64,000 nucleotides of DNA, taken from assembly GCF_014196295.1 (NCBI RefSeq), contig NZ_JACIDK010000002.1:434001-498000 (forward strand). The letters run 5' to 3'. Source of the stretch: Phenylobacterium haematophilum (GTDB lineage: Bacteria > Pseudomonadota > Alphaproteobacteria > Caulobacterales > Caulobacteraceae). The translations under genes were made by a program, and so were the position numbers. The notes under the pieces were generated by a model. That model worked only from the letters and a program-made list of their open reading frames with translations, did no database searches and was not told the origin of the DNA. The stretch's first letter is position 1; each line of letters starts with the position of its first letter. Below, in pieces: positions 42,306 to 51,130 of this stretch.

Positions 42306-42491
42306 TTGTACGTCTGCAATTGTAACGGCATCCGCGAGCGTGAAGTCCGCGCCGCCATCGAAGCAGGGGCCACGCGCCCGGCCGAGGTCTTTCGCGCCTG
42401 CGATTCTCGTCCCCAATGCGCCCGTTGCGTCTGCGACATGCGCAAGATGATCGGCGAGCGCGGCGAAGCGCTGCGCTACGCGGCCGAATAG
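42306..42491 (+). CDS. bfd: Bacterioferritin-associated ferredoxin
   Basis: 61 residues from a TTG at 42306 (first residues MYVCNCNGIRE). The [2Fe-2S] ligands are Cys4, Cys6, Cys38 and Cys41, in the same positions as in E. coli Bfd. Bfd binds bacterioferritin and passes electrons to release stored iron as Fe(II). No ATG is available before the cluster, so the TTG start is well supported. bfr follows 120 bp downstream. Expression is probably raised in low iron. Confidence 0.92.
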   Translation: MYVCNCNGIREREVRAAIEAGATRPAEVFRACDSRPQCARCVCDMRKMIGERGEALRYAAE

Positions 42492-42611
42492 GTTTCGCCG
42501 CCGCCTGCGCAGGCGTGCGAACGAAACGCGGAATCACTTGCAAACATAGGCTTTGACTAAATTCTTCCCCGGGAAGAGTTTGCCCCTCGAAGTGGATTCG
42601 AGGAGGTCCTC

Positions 42612-43103
42612 ATGAAGGGCGACAAAGCGATCATCCGGCGGCTGAACGCGGTGCTCACCAATGAGCTGACCGCAGTTAACCAGTATTTCCTGCATGCGCG
42701 CATGTACCAGGACTGGGGCTACGCCCGCCTCGGCAAGATCACCTACGACGAATCCATCGGCGAGATGAAGCACGCCGACAAGCTCATCAAGCGCATCCTG
42801 TTCCTCGAGGGCCTGCCCAACCTGCAGGACCTGCACAAGCTGAAGATCGGCGAGACCGTGCCCGAGTGCCTCGCCTCGGATCTCGCCGTCGAGGTCGCCG
42901 GCCGCGTCGACCAGATCGAAGGCATCCGCGAGTGCGAGGCCACCGGCGACTACGCCACCCGCGAGATCCTGCGTGAGATCCTCAGCGACACCGAGGAGCA
43001 CATCGACTTCCTCGAGACCCAGCTGAACCTCGTCCGCACCCTTGGCGAGCCGAACTACCTGCAGAGCGCGCTCGGCGAACTCGAAGGCGGCGAGGGGCAC
43101 TAA
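42612..43103 (+). CDS. bfr: Bacterioferritin
   Basis: 163 residues, a four-helix ferritin subunit that assembles into a 24-mer shell. Ferroxidase residues are visible: Glu18 in [16 protein letters not shown], Glu51 and His54 in [13 protein letters not shown], and later Glu/His in [12 protein letters not shown]. Met52 is the haem ligand found at the subunit interface. The ATG has GAGGAGG 6 bases upstream. It works with Bfd just upstream: storage and release of iron. The promoter may lie in the 120-bp gap, or the two genes may be read together. Confidence 0.95.
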   Translation: MKGDKAIIRRLNAVLTNELTAVNQYFLHARMYQDWGYARLGKITYDESIGEMKHADKLIKRILFLEGLPNLQDLHKLKIGETVPECLASDLAVEVAGRVDQIEGIRECEATGDYATREILREILSDTEEHIDFLETQLNLVRTLGEPNYLQSALGELEGGEGH

Positions 43104-43115
43104 GCCCTCCGCGCG

Positions 43116-43247
43116 GTGTCATCCCGGAAAGCGCGTAGCGCTTGTCCGGGACCCATGAACACCTGATGTCGGACCAGCTTGACCTGGCCGCGCCGCGTCA
43201 ATGGATCCCGGTCTTCGACGGCTGCGCCGACGAAACCGGGATGACAC
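43116..43247. repeat. Dispersed intergenic repeat, copy 2
   Basis: A 132-bp element with terminal inverted ends GTGTCATCCCGG / CCGGGATGACAC and the shared inner block TCCGGGACCCATGAACACCTGAT. The outer ends match copy 3 exactly on the left and copy 1 on the right. It starts 12 bp behind the bfr stop. Confidence 0.85.
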
Positions 43248-43267
43248 CATCTAACCCTCATGCGTGG

Positions 43268-43290
43268 ATGGCCGGGACAAGCCCGGCCAT
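43268..43290. repeat. ATGGCCGGG palindrome (REP-type)
   Basis: ATGGCCGGG - ACAAG - CCCGGCCAT, a perfect 9-bp inverted repeat. Sequence of this type is a widespread intergenic palindrome in alphaproteobacteria (general knowledge). It keeps an open frame into the next gene but is not part of it. Confidence 0.75.
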
Positions 43291-43350
43291 GACGAGCTTG
43301 AGAGGGGGCGAAATCCCGCTACGCTCCCCCCAACGACAAGGGGGAAGCGA

Positions 43351-45012
43351 ATGGCCGAAGCGGTCGCGGGCGAGAGCGTCGTCGAGAAGAAGAGCCACCG
43401 CATGGTGATCGGCGCGGCCTCGGCCGGCACGGTCTTCGAGTGGTACGACTTCTACCTCTACGGTTCGCTGGCCGGCTTCATCACCCAGCACTTCTTTTCG
43501 GGGGTCAACGAGACCACCGGCTACATCTTCGCCCTGCTGGCCTTCGCCGCGGGGTTCGCGGTGCGTCCGTTCGGCGCCATCGTCTTCGGCCGCCTGGGCG
43601 ACCTCTGGGGCCGCAAGAACACCTTCCTGGTGACCATGTTGCTGATGGGGCTGTCGACCTTCGCGGTCGGCCTGTTGCCCGGCTACGACCAGATCGGGCT
43701 CGCCGCCCCGGCGCTCTTGATCGTCATGCGGCTGATCCAGGGCCTGGCGCTCGGCGGCGAGTACGGCGGGGCGGCCACCTACGTCGCCGAGCACGCCCCT
43801 CCGGGCAAGCGCGGGCTCTACACCAGCTGGATCCAGACCACCGCCACGCTCGGCCTGTTCCTCAGCCTGATCGTCATCCTGGCGGTGCGCTCGCTGACCG
43901 GCGAAGAGGTGTTCAAGGCCTGGGCCTGGCGCATCCCGTTCCTGGTCTCGGCGATCCTGCTGGCGGTGTCCCTGTGGATCCGGCTCAAGCTCAACGAGAG
44001 CCCGGTGTTCCAGAAGATGGTCGAAGAGGGCAAGACCTCGAAGAAGCCGCTGGCCGAGTCGTTCGGCCAGTGGTCGAACCTGAAGATCGTGTTGCTGGCC
44101 CTGGTCGGGCTTACCGCCGGCCAGGCGGTGGTCTGGTACACCGGCCAGTTCTACGCCCTGTTCTTCCTGGAAAAGACGCTGAAGGTCGACGGGCCGACGA
44201 CCAACACCCTGGTCGCCTTCGCCCTGATCCTCGGCACTCCTTTCTTCGTGGTGTTCGGCTGGCTGTCGGACAAGATCGGCCGCAAGCCGATCATCCTGGC
44301 TGGCTGCCTGCTGGCGGCCCTGACCTATTTCCCGATCTTCAAGGCGCTGACCGAGGCGGCCAATCCCGCCCTGGCCCACGCCGCCGCCCGCGCGCCGGTG
44401 GTGTTGATCGCCAACCCGGCCAGCTGCCACGTCCAGTTCGACCCGGTCGGCAAGCAGGTCTTCACCAGCGGCTGCGACGTCGCCCGCGCGGCGCTGGCGA
44501 ACGCGGGGGTGTCCTATGACAGCGTCGAGGCCACCCCGCGGTCGGAAACCACCTTCGTGATGATCGGCGATCGCGGCTTCGAGGGCCTGGACGCCACCGG
44601 CATGAACATGGCGCAGTTCAAGGTCGCCCGCGACGCCTGGGTCAAGGACCTGAACGCCGCCCTGCAGGAAGCCGGCTATCCGCCCAAGGCCGACCCGGCG
44701 CAGATCAACAAGCCGGCGGTCGTCGGCCTGCTGTTCCTGCTGATGCTCTATGTGACCATGGTCTACGGCCCTGTCGCCGCCGCCCTGGTCGAGATGTTCC
44801 CGGCCCGCATCCGCTACACCTCGATGAGCCTGCCCTACCACATCGGCAACGGCTGGTTCGGCGGCTTCCTGCCGACAACCGCCTTCGCCATGGTCGCGGC
44901 CACCGGCAACATCTACTTCGGGCTCTGGTATCCGATCGTCATCGCCGCGGCGACCGCGGTGATCGGCTTCATTTTCGTGCGCGAGATGCGCGGGGCCAAT
45001 GTCGACGACTAG
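43351..45012 (+). CDS. MFS transporter of the metabolite:H+ symporter (MHS) type with a large periplasmic insert
   Basis: 553 residues from ATG at 43351, with GGGGGAAG upstream. An open frame reaches back to 43264 only through a REP palindrome. MHS signatures: GTVFEWYDFYLYGSLAG in helix 1, RPFGAIVFGRLGDLWGRKN after helix 2, and MRLIQGLALGGEYGGAATYV in helix 4. Usual MHS carriers (ProP, ShiA, KgtP) have about 430-500 residues; here about 110 extra residues lie between the eighth and ninth helices (about 350-460), with two Cys in ASCHVQFDP and TSGCDVARA. Substrate probably a carboxylate or betaine. The gene ends 4 bp inside the opposite small gene. Confidence 0.88.
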   Translation: MAEAVAGESVVEKKSHRMVIGAASAGTVFEWYDFYLYGSLAGFITQHFFSGVNETTGYIFALLAFAAGFAVRPFGAIVFGRLGDLWGRKNTFLVTMLLMGLSTFAVGLLPGYDQIGLAAPALLIVMRLIQGLALGGEYGGAATYVAEHAPPGKRGLYTSWIQTTATLGLFLSLIVILAVRSLTGEEVFKAWAWRIPFLVSAILLAVSLWIRLKLNESPVFQKMVEEGKTSKKPLAESFGQWSNLKIVLLALVGLTAGQAVVWYTGQFYALFFLEKTLKVDGPTTNTLVAFALILGTPFFVVFGWLSDKIGRKPIILAGCLLAALTYFPIFKALTEAANPALAHAAARAPVVLIANPASCHVQFDPVGKQVFTSGCDVARAALANAGVSYDSVEATPRSETTFVMIGDRGFEGLDATGMNMAQFKVARDAWVKDLNAALQEAGYPPKADPAQINKPAVVGLLFLLMLYVTMVYGPVAAALVEMFPARIRYTSMSLPYHIGNGWFGGFLPTTAFAMVAATGNIYFGLWYPIVIAAATAVIGFIFVREMRGANVDD

Positions 45013-45269
45013 CCCCGCCGCCCCCCGCCCGGCTTGTTGATGTCATAGGGTTCGTCATAGCCGCGGCGGGCCGAATAGAACGCCAGCCACATCAGACCGC
45101 CGGTCAGGCCGCCGACCGCGATCAGGCCGACGATCACGAAGATCAGCACCTGGCCCAGGCCCTCCCAGCCGTAGCCAAGGCGCGAACTGGCGTAGAGCGT
45201 CCAGCCGCCGAGGCCGGCGACCGCCGCCAGGGCGGCCAGCAGGGCGATCAGGGTCCAGGTCCGGCGCAT
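45009..45269 (-). CDS. Small two-helix membrane protein
   Basis: 86 residues with two hydrophobic helices: about 6-26 (LIALLAALAAVAGLGGWTLY) and about 40-66 (VLIFVIVGLIAVGGLTGGLM). The ending RRGYDEPYDINKPGG is polar and cytoplasmic or periplasmic. No family recognised; small proteins like this are common in Caulobacterales. It overlaps the transporter by 4 bp tail to tail. Confidence 0.6.
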   Translation of the reverse strand: MRRTWTLIALLAALAAVAGLGGWTLYASSRLGYGWEGLGQVLIFVIVGLIAVGGLTGGLMWLAFYSARRGYDEPYDINKPGGGRRG

Positions 45270-45315
45270 GACCCTGCAATCTGCGACGGGCGTGCAAGGT
45301 TCCCAGATATGCGAA

Positions 45316-45343
45316 AGCCGCCGTCTCGGGCGAGGCGGCGGCT
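45316..45343 (-). terminator. Terminator hairpin of the gap-pgk-fba cluster
   Basis: A 13-bp stem with one G-T-type mismatch (45316-45328 with 45331-45343), followed on the minus strand by TTCGCATAT. It lies 25 bp behind the fba stop. The T run is weak. Confidence 0.6.
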
Positions 45344-45368
45344 CTGCAGGTCGTCTATGCCGATCGGC

Positions 45369-46454
45369 CTATTCGGCCGCCTGGCGGCTGACGTCGATCT
45401 TCGGGGCGAGTTCCCCCGAGGCGTAGCGCTTGGCCATGTCCGACAGCGGGATCGGCTTGATCGAGCTGGCGTGGCCGGCGGTGCCGAACTCTTCGAAGCG
45501 CTGGACGCAGACCTTGCGCATGGCTTCCTTGGCCGGCTTCAGATAGCTGCGCGGGTCGAATTCGCCCGGCTTCTCGGCGAACAGCTTGCGGATCGCGCCG
45601 GTGATCGCCATCCGGTTGTCGGTGTCGATGTTGATCTTCCGCACGCCGTGCTTGATGCCGCGCTGGATCTCTTCGACCGGCACGCCCCAGGTCTGGGGCA
45701 TCTCGCCGCCGTACTGGTTGATGATGTCCTGCAGATCCTGCGGCACCGACGAGGAGCCGTGCATCACCAGGTGGGTGTTGGGCAGGCGGCGGTGGATCTC
45801 TTCGATCACGTTCATCGCCAGGACGTCGCCGTCCGGCTTGCGGGTGAACTTGTAGGCGCCGTGGCTGGTGCCCATGGCGATGGCCAGGGCGTCGACCTCG
45901 GTGGCCTTCACGAACTCGACCGCCTGGTCGGGGTCGGTCAGCAGCTGGTCATGGCCGAGCTTGCCCTCGAAGCCGTGGCCGTCTTCCTTCTCGCCCATGC
46001 CCGTTTCCAGGCTGCCCAGGACGCCGAGCTCGCCCTCGACCGAGGCGCCGACCCAGTGGGCCATGTTCACGACGTTGCGGGTGACTTCGACGTTGTAGTC
46101 GTAGTCGGCCGGGGTCTTGCCGTCGGCCTTCAGCGAGCCGTCCATCATCACCGAGGTGAAGCCGTACTGGATCGCAGTGGCGCAGGTGGCTTCGTTGTTG
46201 CCGTGGTCCTGGTGCATGCAGATCGGGATGTGCGGATACATTTCCGCCATCGCGTCGATCAGGTGCTTCAGCACGATGTCGTTGGCGTAGGAGCGGGCCC
46301 CGCGCGAGGCCTGCATGATCACCGGCGAGTCGGTGGCCTCGGCGGCCTCCATGATCGCCAGCGCCTGTTCCATGTTGTTGATGTTGAACGCCGGGACCCC
46401 GTAGCCGTGCTCGGCCGCGTGATCCAGAAGCTGTCTCAAAGTAACCCGGGCCAT
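45369..46454 (-). CDS. fba: Class II fructose-bisphosphate aldolase
   Basis: 361 residues, matching the Calvin-cycle/EMP subtype of class II aldolases. They need zinc to split or form fructose 1,6-bisphosphate. Zinc ligands and catalytic region: [10 protein letters not shown] (His in MHQDHG with Asp), [22 protein letters not shown], and [10 protein letters not shown]; substrate-binding [10 protein letters not shown] follows. The cluster gap-pgk-fba, in transcription order, makes three consecutive steps of glycolysis/gluconeogenesis; tkt lies 4.7 kb upstream. This grouping is typical of both EMP and carbon-fixation clusters; no RuBisCO is present. Confidence 0.95.
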   Translation of the reverse strand: MARVTLRQLLDHAAEHGYGVPAFNINNMEQALAIMEAAEATDSPVIMQASRGARSYANDIVLKHLIDAMAEMYPHIPICMHQDHGNNEATCATAIQYGFTSVMMDGSLKADGKTPADYDYNVEVTRNVVNMAHWVGASVEGELGVLGSLETGMGEKEDGHGFEGKLGHDQLLTDPDQAVEFVKATEVDALAIAMGTSHGAYKFTRKPDGDVLAMNVIEEIHRRLPNTHLVMHGSSSVPQDLQDIINQYGGEMPQTWGVPVEEIQRGIKHGVRKINIDTDNRMAITGAIRKLFAEKPGEFDPRSYLKPAKEAMRKVCVQRFEEFGTAGHASSIKPIPLSDMAKRYASGELAPKIDVSRQAAE

Positions 46455-46478
46455 GCCCTGCCCTCCGTAGTCTGAAGT

Positions 46479-47669
46479 TTAATTGGTCAGGGCCGCCACT
46501 CCGGGCAGCTCCTTGCCTTCCATCCATTCAAGAAACGCGCCGCCCGCCGTCGAGACGAACGTGAAATCGTCGGCGCGGCCGGCCGCGTTGAGAGCCGCGA
46601 CTGTATCACCGCCGCCCGCCACGGCCACCAGCTTGCCGGCCTTGGCCAAATCCGCCGCATGCTGGGCCGCCGCCATGGTGGCGACGTCGAAGGGCGGCAC
46701 CTCGAACACGCCGAGCGGGCCGTTCCAGATCAGGGTCGCCGACGCGTCCATGGCTGCGATCAGCTTGGCCAGGGTCTTGGGGCCGGCGTCCAGGATGCGG
46801 TCGCCCGCCTGGATGCCGCTCAGCTCGCGCACGTTGGACGAAACGCCCGGCTTCACGTCCTCTGCGGTCACCACGTCGATCGGCAGCAGCAGCTCGCAGC
46901 CGGCCTTCCGGGCGCTTTCCATGATCTCGCGGGCGGTGTCGGCCAGGTCGTGCTCGCAAAGCGAGGCGCCGACGTCGATCCCTTGCGCCGCCAGGAAGGT
47001 GTTGGCCATGCCGCCGCCGATCGACAGCCGGTCCAGCTTGGTCACCAGGTTGTTCAGCAGGTCGAGCTTGGTCGAGACCTTCGAGCCGCCGACGATGCCC
47101 AGCACCGGGCGCTTGGGCGCGCCGAGCGCGGCTTCCAGCGCGTCCAGCTCACGGCGCATCTGCTCGCCCGCATAGGCCGGCAGCAGGCGCGCGAGCCCTT
47201 CGGTCGAGGCGTGGGCGCGGTGCGCGGCCGAGAAGGCGTCGTTGACGTAGAGGTCGCCGTTGGCGGCCAGCGCCTTGGCGAAATCCGGATCGTTCTTTTC
47301 CTCGCCCGGGTGGAAGCGGACGTTCTCCAGCAGCAGGACGTCGCCGTCCTTCAGGCTGTCGACCGCGGCCTTGGCGGCCTCGCCGATGCAGTCGGCCGCG
47401 AACGCCACCGGGGCGTCCAGCAGGTCGGCCAGCGGCTGGGCCAGCGGCTTCAGGCTCATTTCTGGAACGACCTTGCCCTTGGGCCGGTCAAAATGGGCCA
47501 GCAGGATGACCTTGGCGCCGCCGGTCCGAAGCTTGGCGATCGTCGGCAGGATGGCCCGCAGGCGGGTGTCGTCGGTGACCTTGCCCTCGGCCATCGGGAC
47601 GTTGATGTCCACGCGGACCAGGGCGCGTTTGCCGGCCAGGTCGGCGTCGTCGAGAGTCTTGAAGGCCAT
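46479..47669 (-). CDS. pgk: Phosphoglycerate kinase
   Basis: 396 residues from ATG at 47669 with GGAG 8 bases upstream; the frame extends 18 bases further but without a site. PGK transfers phosphate between 1,3-bisphosphoglycerate and ADP. Blocks: [11 protein letters not shown] with the 3-PG pocket, [57 protein letters not shown] and the hinge-nucleotide end [26 protein letters not shown]. Complete and normal. It lies 99 bp behind gap, with a hairpin between, and 24 bp before fba. Confidence 0.96.
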   Translation of the reverse strand: MAFKTLDDADLAGKRALVRVDINVPMAEGKVTDDTRLRAILPTIAKLRTGGAKVILLAHFDRPKGKVVPEMSLKPLAQPLADLLDAPVAFAADCIGEAAKAAVDSLKDGDVLLLENVRFHPGEEKNDPDFAKALAANGDLYVNDAFSAAHRAHASTEGLARLLPAYAGEQMRRELDALEAALGAPKRPVLGIVGGSKVSTKLDLLNNLVTKLDRLSIGGGMANTFLAAQGIDVGASLCEHDLADTAREIMESARKAGCELLLPIDVVTAEDVKPGVSSNVRELSGIQAGDRILDAGPKTLAKLIAAMDASATLIWNGPLGVFEVPPFDVATMAAAQHAADLAKAGKLVAVAGGGDTVAALNAAGRADDFTFVSTAGGAFLEWMEGKELPGVAALTN

Positions 47670-47729
47670 CAAAATATCTCCGCTCACCCCGGCGGGCGCG
47701 CCTGGGGTGCGACAGGTTCGAAATGCGAA

Positions 47730-47758
47730 ACGGGCGCCACCCGGTGGATGGCGCCCGT
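47730..47758 (-). terminator. Hairpin between gap and pgk
   Basis: A perfect 10-bp stem (47730-47739 with 47749-47758) with a 9-base loop, followed on the minus strand by TTCGCATTT. It could stop some gap transcripts, giving more gap than pgk message, or protect the gap mRNA 3' end. Confidence 0.6.
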
Positions 47759-47768
47759 CGCGAGTGTT

Positions 47769-48776
47769 TTAGATCAGCTTCGCGAGCGCGATGGCGGTGT
47801 CGCTCATGCGGGTCGAGAAGCCCCACTCGTTGTCGTACCACGACAGCACGCGGCCGAGGGTGCCGTCGATCACCTGGGTCTGGGCCAGGGCGGCGGTCGA
47901 AGAAGCGGCTTCATGGTTGAAGTCGATCGACACCAGCGGCTCGTTGGTCACGGCCAGAACGCCCTTCAGCGGGCCGTTGGCCGCGGCGGTCAGCGCCTCG
48001 TTGATCTCTTCCTTGGTGATCTTGCGGCCGGCGACCCAGGTCAGGTCCACGACCGAGACGTTCGGGGTCGGCACGCGGATCGACGAACCGTCCAGCTTGC
48101 CTTGCAGTTCCGGGATCACCAGGCCCAGGGCCTTGGCGGCGCCGGTCGAGGTCGGGATCATGGACATCGCCGCGGCGCGGGCGCGGTAGAGGTCCTTGTG
48201 CATAGTGTCCAGCGTCGGCTGGTCGCCGGTGTAGGAGTGGATGGTGGTCATGTAGCCGCGCTCGATGCCGGCCAGCTCGTGCAGGACCTTGGCGACCGGC
48301 GCCAGGCAGTTGGTGGTGCACGAGGCATTCGAGATGACCAGGTCGTCCTTGGTCAGGGTGTCGTGGTTGACGCCGTAGACGATGGTCTTGTCGGCGTTGT
48401 CGCACGGAGCCGAGACGATCACGCGCTTGGCGCCGGCTTCCAGGTGGGCCGAGGCCTTTTCCTTGGTGGTGAACAGGCCGGTGCACTCGAGGGCGATGTC
48501 GACGCCCAGGTCCTTGTGCGGCAGGTCCTTCGGATCGCGGATCGCGGTGACCTTGATCGGGCCGAAGCCCACGTCGATGGTGTCGCCGTCGACCTTCACC
48601 TGGCCGGGGAAGCGGCCGTGCACGCTGTCGTAGCGCAGCAGGTGGGCGTTGGTCTCGACAGGGCCCAGGTCGTTGATGGCGACGACCTCGATGTCCTTGC
48701 GGCCATGCTCGACGATCGAACGCAGGACCAGCCTGCCGATACGGCCGAACCCATTGATGGCGACGCGAACGGTCAT
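47769..48776 (-). CDS. gap: Glyceraldehyde-3-phosphate dehydrogenase
   Basis: 335 residues from ATG at 48776 with AGGAG upstream. It oxidises glyceraldehyde 3-phosphate to 1,3-bisphosphoglycerate with NAD. Rossmann start [17 protein letters not shown]; catalytic Cys in [15 protein letters not shown]; His in [12 protein letters not shown]-terminal [13 protein letters not shown]. An Asp/Leu in [11 protein letters not shown] favours NAD over NADP. First gene of the gap-pgk-fba group, behind a promoter with a consensus -35 box. Confidence 0.96.
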   Translation of the reverse strand: MTVRVAINGFGRIGRLVLRSIVEHGRKDIEVVAINDLGPVETNAHLLRYDSVHGRFPGQVKVDGDTIDVGFGPIKVTAIRDPKDLPHKDLGVDIALECTGLFTTKEKASAHLEAGAKRVIVSAPCDNADKTIVYGVNHDTLTKDDLVISNASCTTNCLAPVAKVLHELAGIERGYMTTIHSYTGDQPTLDTMHKDLYRARAAAMSMIPTSTGAAKALGLVIPELQGKLDGSSIRVPTPNVSVVDLTWVAGRKITKEEINEALTAAANGPLKGVLAVTNEPLVSIDFNHEAASSTAALAQTQVIDGTLGRVLSWYDNEWGFSTRMSDTAIALAKLI

Positions 48777-48858
48777 CGAAAACTCCTGAGCCAATTGATT
48801 TGGGGCGGTTTCTTGAGGCCGGGGGGACGGGAGTCAACCCCGCGGCGGTCAAGTCACG

Positions 48859-48887
48859 CTACAACGTGTTGCCGTTATCGTTGTCAA
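48859..48887 (-). promoter_or_regulatory. Probable sigma-70 promoter of gap
   Basis: On the minus strand TTGACA (48887-48882), 17 bases, then TTGTAG (48864-48859). It overlaps an inverted pair ACAACG / CGTTGT (48861-48866 and 48879-48884) that could be an operator. It gives a leader of about 75 bases before the gap start. Confidence 0.55.
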
Positions 48888-48923
48888 ACGACTGTCAGGG
48901 AACGCGAAGGCCGGTCGCACGCT

Positions 48924-49793
48924 ATGGCGAAGCCGAACAATAGAGGGAACTTCGGAGTGGCGAATCTTCAGCATCTGGCCGCGGTGGCGGTGATGGCGGG
49001 TCTCGGGCTGGCGGCCTGCAGCAAGCCGGCTGAACAGGCCCAGCCGCCGGCCAAGGCGGTCGCCCCAGCCTCGCCGGTGATCACCTATGCCTGCGACGAC
49101 GGCCGCACCGTGCGCGCCAGCTATCCGGACACCGACACCGCTGTGGTTGAGGTTGACGGCAAGAGCCGCACTCTGAAGATCGCCATCTCGGCCAGCGGCG
49201 CGCGTTACACCGGCGACGGCGTCCAGTGGTGGACCAAGGGCATGGCACAGGCCCAGCTCAGCCCGCTGGCGGCTGGCGAGGACATAGCCAGCGCCCCAGG
49301 CGTCAACTGCAAGGCGCCCGAGCCGGCCGCCGTCCCGGTCGCCCCGCCGCCGCCCGGCAGCCCCGGCGGCCTGCCCGACGACAGGACCCCGATCTCTGAA
49401 GGTCCGTTCACGCCCGACAGCGCCCAGGGCGCGGCCAATGTCGTGCAGACCTATTACGCGCTGATCGGCGAGAAGAAGTACGCTGACGCCTGGAAGCTCT
49501 GGAGCGACGGCGGCAAGGCCAGCGGCATGACCCAGCAGGCGTTCGCGGCCAGCTTCGACAAGTATGCGAGCTACAACGCCCAGATCGGCGCCCCGGGCGA
49601 CATCGAGGGCGGGGCCGGGTCGCTGTTCGTCAGCGTGCCGGTGGTGATCTACGGCCAGCTGAAGACCGGCGCGCCGGTCAGCATGAAGGGCGATGTGAAC
49701 CTGCGCCGGGTCAACAACGTCCCCGGCTCCACCGACGAGCAGCGCAAGTGGCGCATCGCCGAGACGGCCCTGAAGCCGTCACCGGGCGGCTAG
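48924..49793 (+). CDS. Lipoprotein with MliC domain and NTF2-like C-terminal domain
   Basis: 289 residues from ATG at 48924; a GTG at 48957 is an alternative. A lipoprotein signal with lipobox LAAC (Cys32, MAGLGLAACSKP) anchors it. Residues about 52-125 are an MliC-type domain: VITYACDDGRTVRASYP ... TLKIAISASGARYTGDGVQW, with paired Cys, as in lysozyme inhibitors that plug the active site of C-type lysozyme. A Pro-rich linker leads to a second domain (about 175-289; AANVVQTYYALIGEKKYADA) resembling NTF2-like folds. The front of the frame is open far upstream only as a shadow of gap-pgk. Function: possible protection of the wall, not proven. Confidence 0.78.
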   Translation: MAKPNNRGNFGVANLQHLAAVAVMAGLGLAACSKPAEQAQPPAKAVAPASPVITYACDDGRTVRASYPDTDTAVVEVDGKSRTLKIAISASGARYTGDGVQWWTKGMAQAQLSPLAAGEDIASAPGVNCKAPEPAAVPVAPPPPGSPGGLPDDRTPISEGPFTPDSAQGAANVVQTYYALIGEKKYADAWKLWSDGGKASGMTQQAFAASFDKYASYNAQIGAPGDIEGGAGSLFVSVPVVIYGQLKTGAPVSMKGDVNLRRVNNVPGSTDEQRKWRIAETALKPSPGG

Positions 49794-49842
49794 GCGGCAG
49801 CGGGCGCGACACGCAGCCGCCCGCCGCGTCCGCTCAGGGTCG

Positions 49843-51051
49843 TCAGGCCTTAACCGGCTTGACCCGGTCGGCCGCGTCCCGCGCCCGTTCGCGGGCCTGG
49901 TCGACGTCGGCGCCGCGGGCCAGGGCCACGCCCATGCGCCGGCGCTCGAAGCTCTCGGGCTTGCCGAACAGGCGCAGGTCTGACCCGGGCACGCTCAGCG
50001 ACTCCGCAACGCCCTCGAAGGCGACGCCCTGGGCCTCCATGCCGCCATAGATCACCGCGCTGGCGCCCGGCTCGCGCTGGGCGACGTCGGTCGGCAGCCC
50101 GAGGATGGCGCGGGCGTGCAGGGCGAACTCGCTCTGGTACTGGGTGGCCAGGGTGACCAGGCCGGTGTCGTGTGGCCGCGGGCTGACCTCCGAGAACCAG
50201 ACCTCGTCGCCGCGCACGAACAACTCGACCCCGAAGATGCCCAGCCCGCCCAACTCGCCGGTGACCTTTGCGGCGATGTCCTGGGCGCTCTGAAGCGCGG
50301 CCGGGCTCATCGCCTGCGGCTGCCAGCTCTCGACATAGTCGCCCTTGACCTGGCGGTGGCCGATCGGGGCGCAGAAGCTGGTCTCGATCTCGCCGCCCGC
50401 GCCCTTCGAGCGCACGGTCAGCAGGGTGATCTCGAAGTCGAACTCGATCTTGCCCTCGACGATGACGCGGGGCTGCTCGACCCGGCCGCCTTCTAGCGCG
50501 TAGCGCCAGGCCGCGGCGATGCCCTCGGGACCCTCGACATAGGACTGGCCCTTGCCGGACGACGACATCACCGGCTTCACGAAGCAGGGGAAGCCGGCGA
50601 CCTTCGCCGCGCCTTCGGCCAGCTCGGCCTCGGACGAGGCGAAGGCGTAGGGCGAGGTGGCCAGGCCCAGCGTCTCGGCCGCCAGCCGGCGGATGCCCTC
50701 GCGGTTCATGGTCAGCTGGGCGGCGCGGGCGGTCGGGATGACGGTCGCCACGCCCTCGGCCTCGAGCTTGACCAACTCGTCGGTGGCGATCGCCTCGATC
50801 TCGGGGACGATAAGGTGCGGGCATTCGGCCAGAACCAGGGCGCGCAGGGCCGTCGCATCGGTCATGGCGATGACGTGGCTGCGGTGGGCGACCTGCATGG
50901 CCGGGGCGCCGGCGTAGCGGTCGACGGCGATGACCTCGCAGCCGAGCCGCTGCAACTCGATGGCCACCTCTTTGCCGAGCTCGCCGGAGCCCAGCAGCAT
51001 GACCCTGACGGCCGACGGCGAGAGCGGGGTTCCGAGACGCATGCGGGCCAT
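49843..51051 (-). CDS. purT: Formate-dependent phosphoribosylglycinamide formyltransferase
   Basis: 402 residues of the ATP-grasp superfamily. PurT makes formyl-GAR from GAR, formate and ATP, a folate-free version of the third purine step. Blocks: [20 protein letters not shown] at the N-terminus, [32 protein letters not shown] in the ATP-grasp loop, [11 protein letters not shown] and [19 protein letters not shown] with metal ligands. The C-terminus is complete. A Met at residue 3 and others near allow a slightly later start. It lies between tkt and the lipoprotein gene and is read on its own or behind tkt (79 bp). Confidence 0.93.
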   Translation of the reverse strand: MARMRLGTPLSPSAVRVMLLGSGELGKEVAIELQRLGCEVIAVDRYAGAPAMQVAHRSHVIAMTDATALRALVLAECPHLIVPEIEAIATDELVKLEAEGVATVIPTARAAQLTMNREGIRRLAAETLGLATSPYAFASSEAELAEGAAKVAGFPCFVKPVMSSSGKGQSYVEGPEGIAAAWRYALEGGRVEQPRVIVEGKIEFDFEITLLTVRSKGAGGEIETSFCAPIGHRQVKGDYVESWQPQAMSPAALQSAQDIAAKVTGELGGLGIFGVELFVRGDEVWFSEVSPRPHDTGLVTLATQYQSEFALHARAILGLPTDVAQREPGASAVIYGGMEAQGVAFEGVAESLSVPGSDLRLFGKPESFERRRMGVALARGADVDQARERARDAADRVKPVKA

Positions 51052-51130
51052 CCTGGCAGCTATGTGGAGGTCGGCCGCGAAAACCTGCCGATGGGCTTTC
51101 GCGGCTGACGATAGACGATCCTAGCCCAGC

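Noticed and set aside
43264..43350. A 29-codon N-terminal extension of the MHS transporter (MDGRDKPGHDE...)
   Set aside because: It is the translation of a REP-type palindrome and a degenerate repeat; ATG at 43351 has a ribosome site and fits the family start.
46659..48923. The long open frame upstream of the MliC lipoprotein start
   Set aside because: It is the shadow of pgk and gap on the other strand; the lipoprotein signal begins only after 48924.
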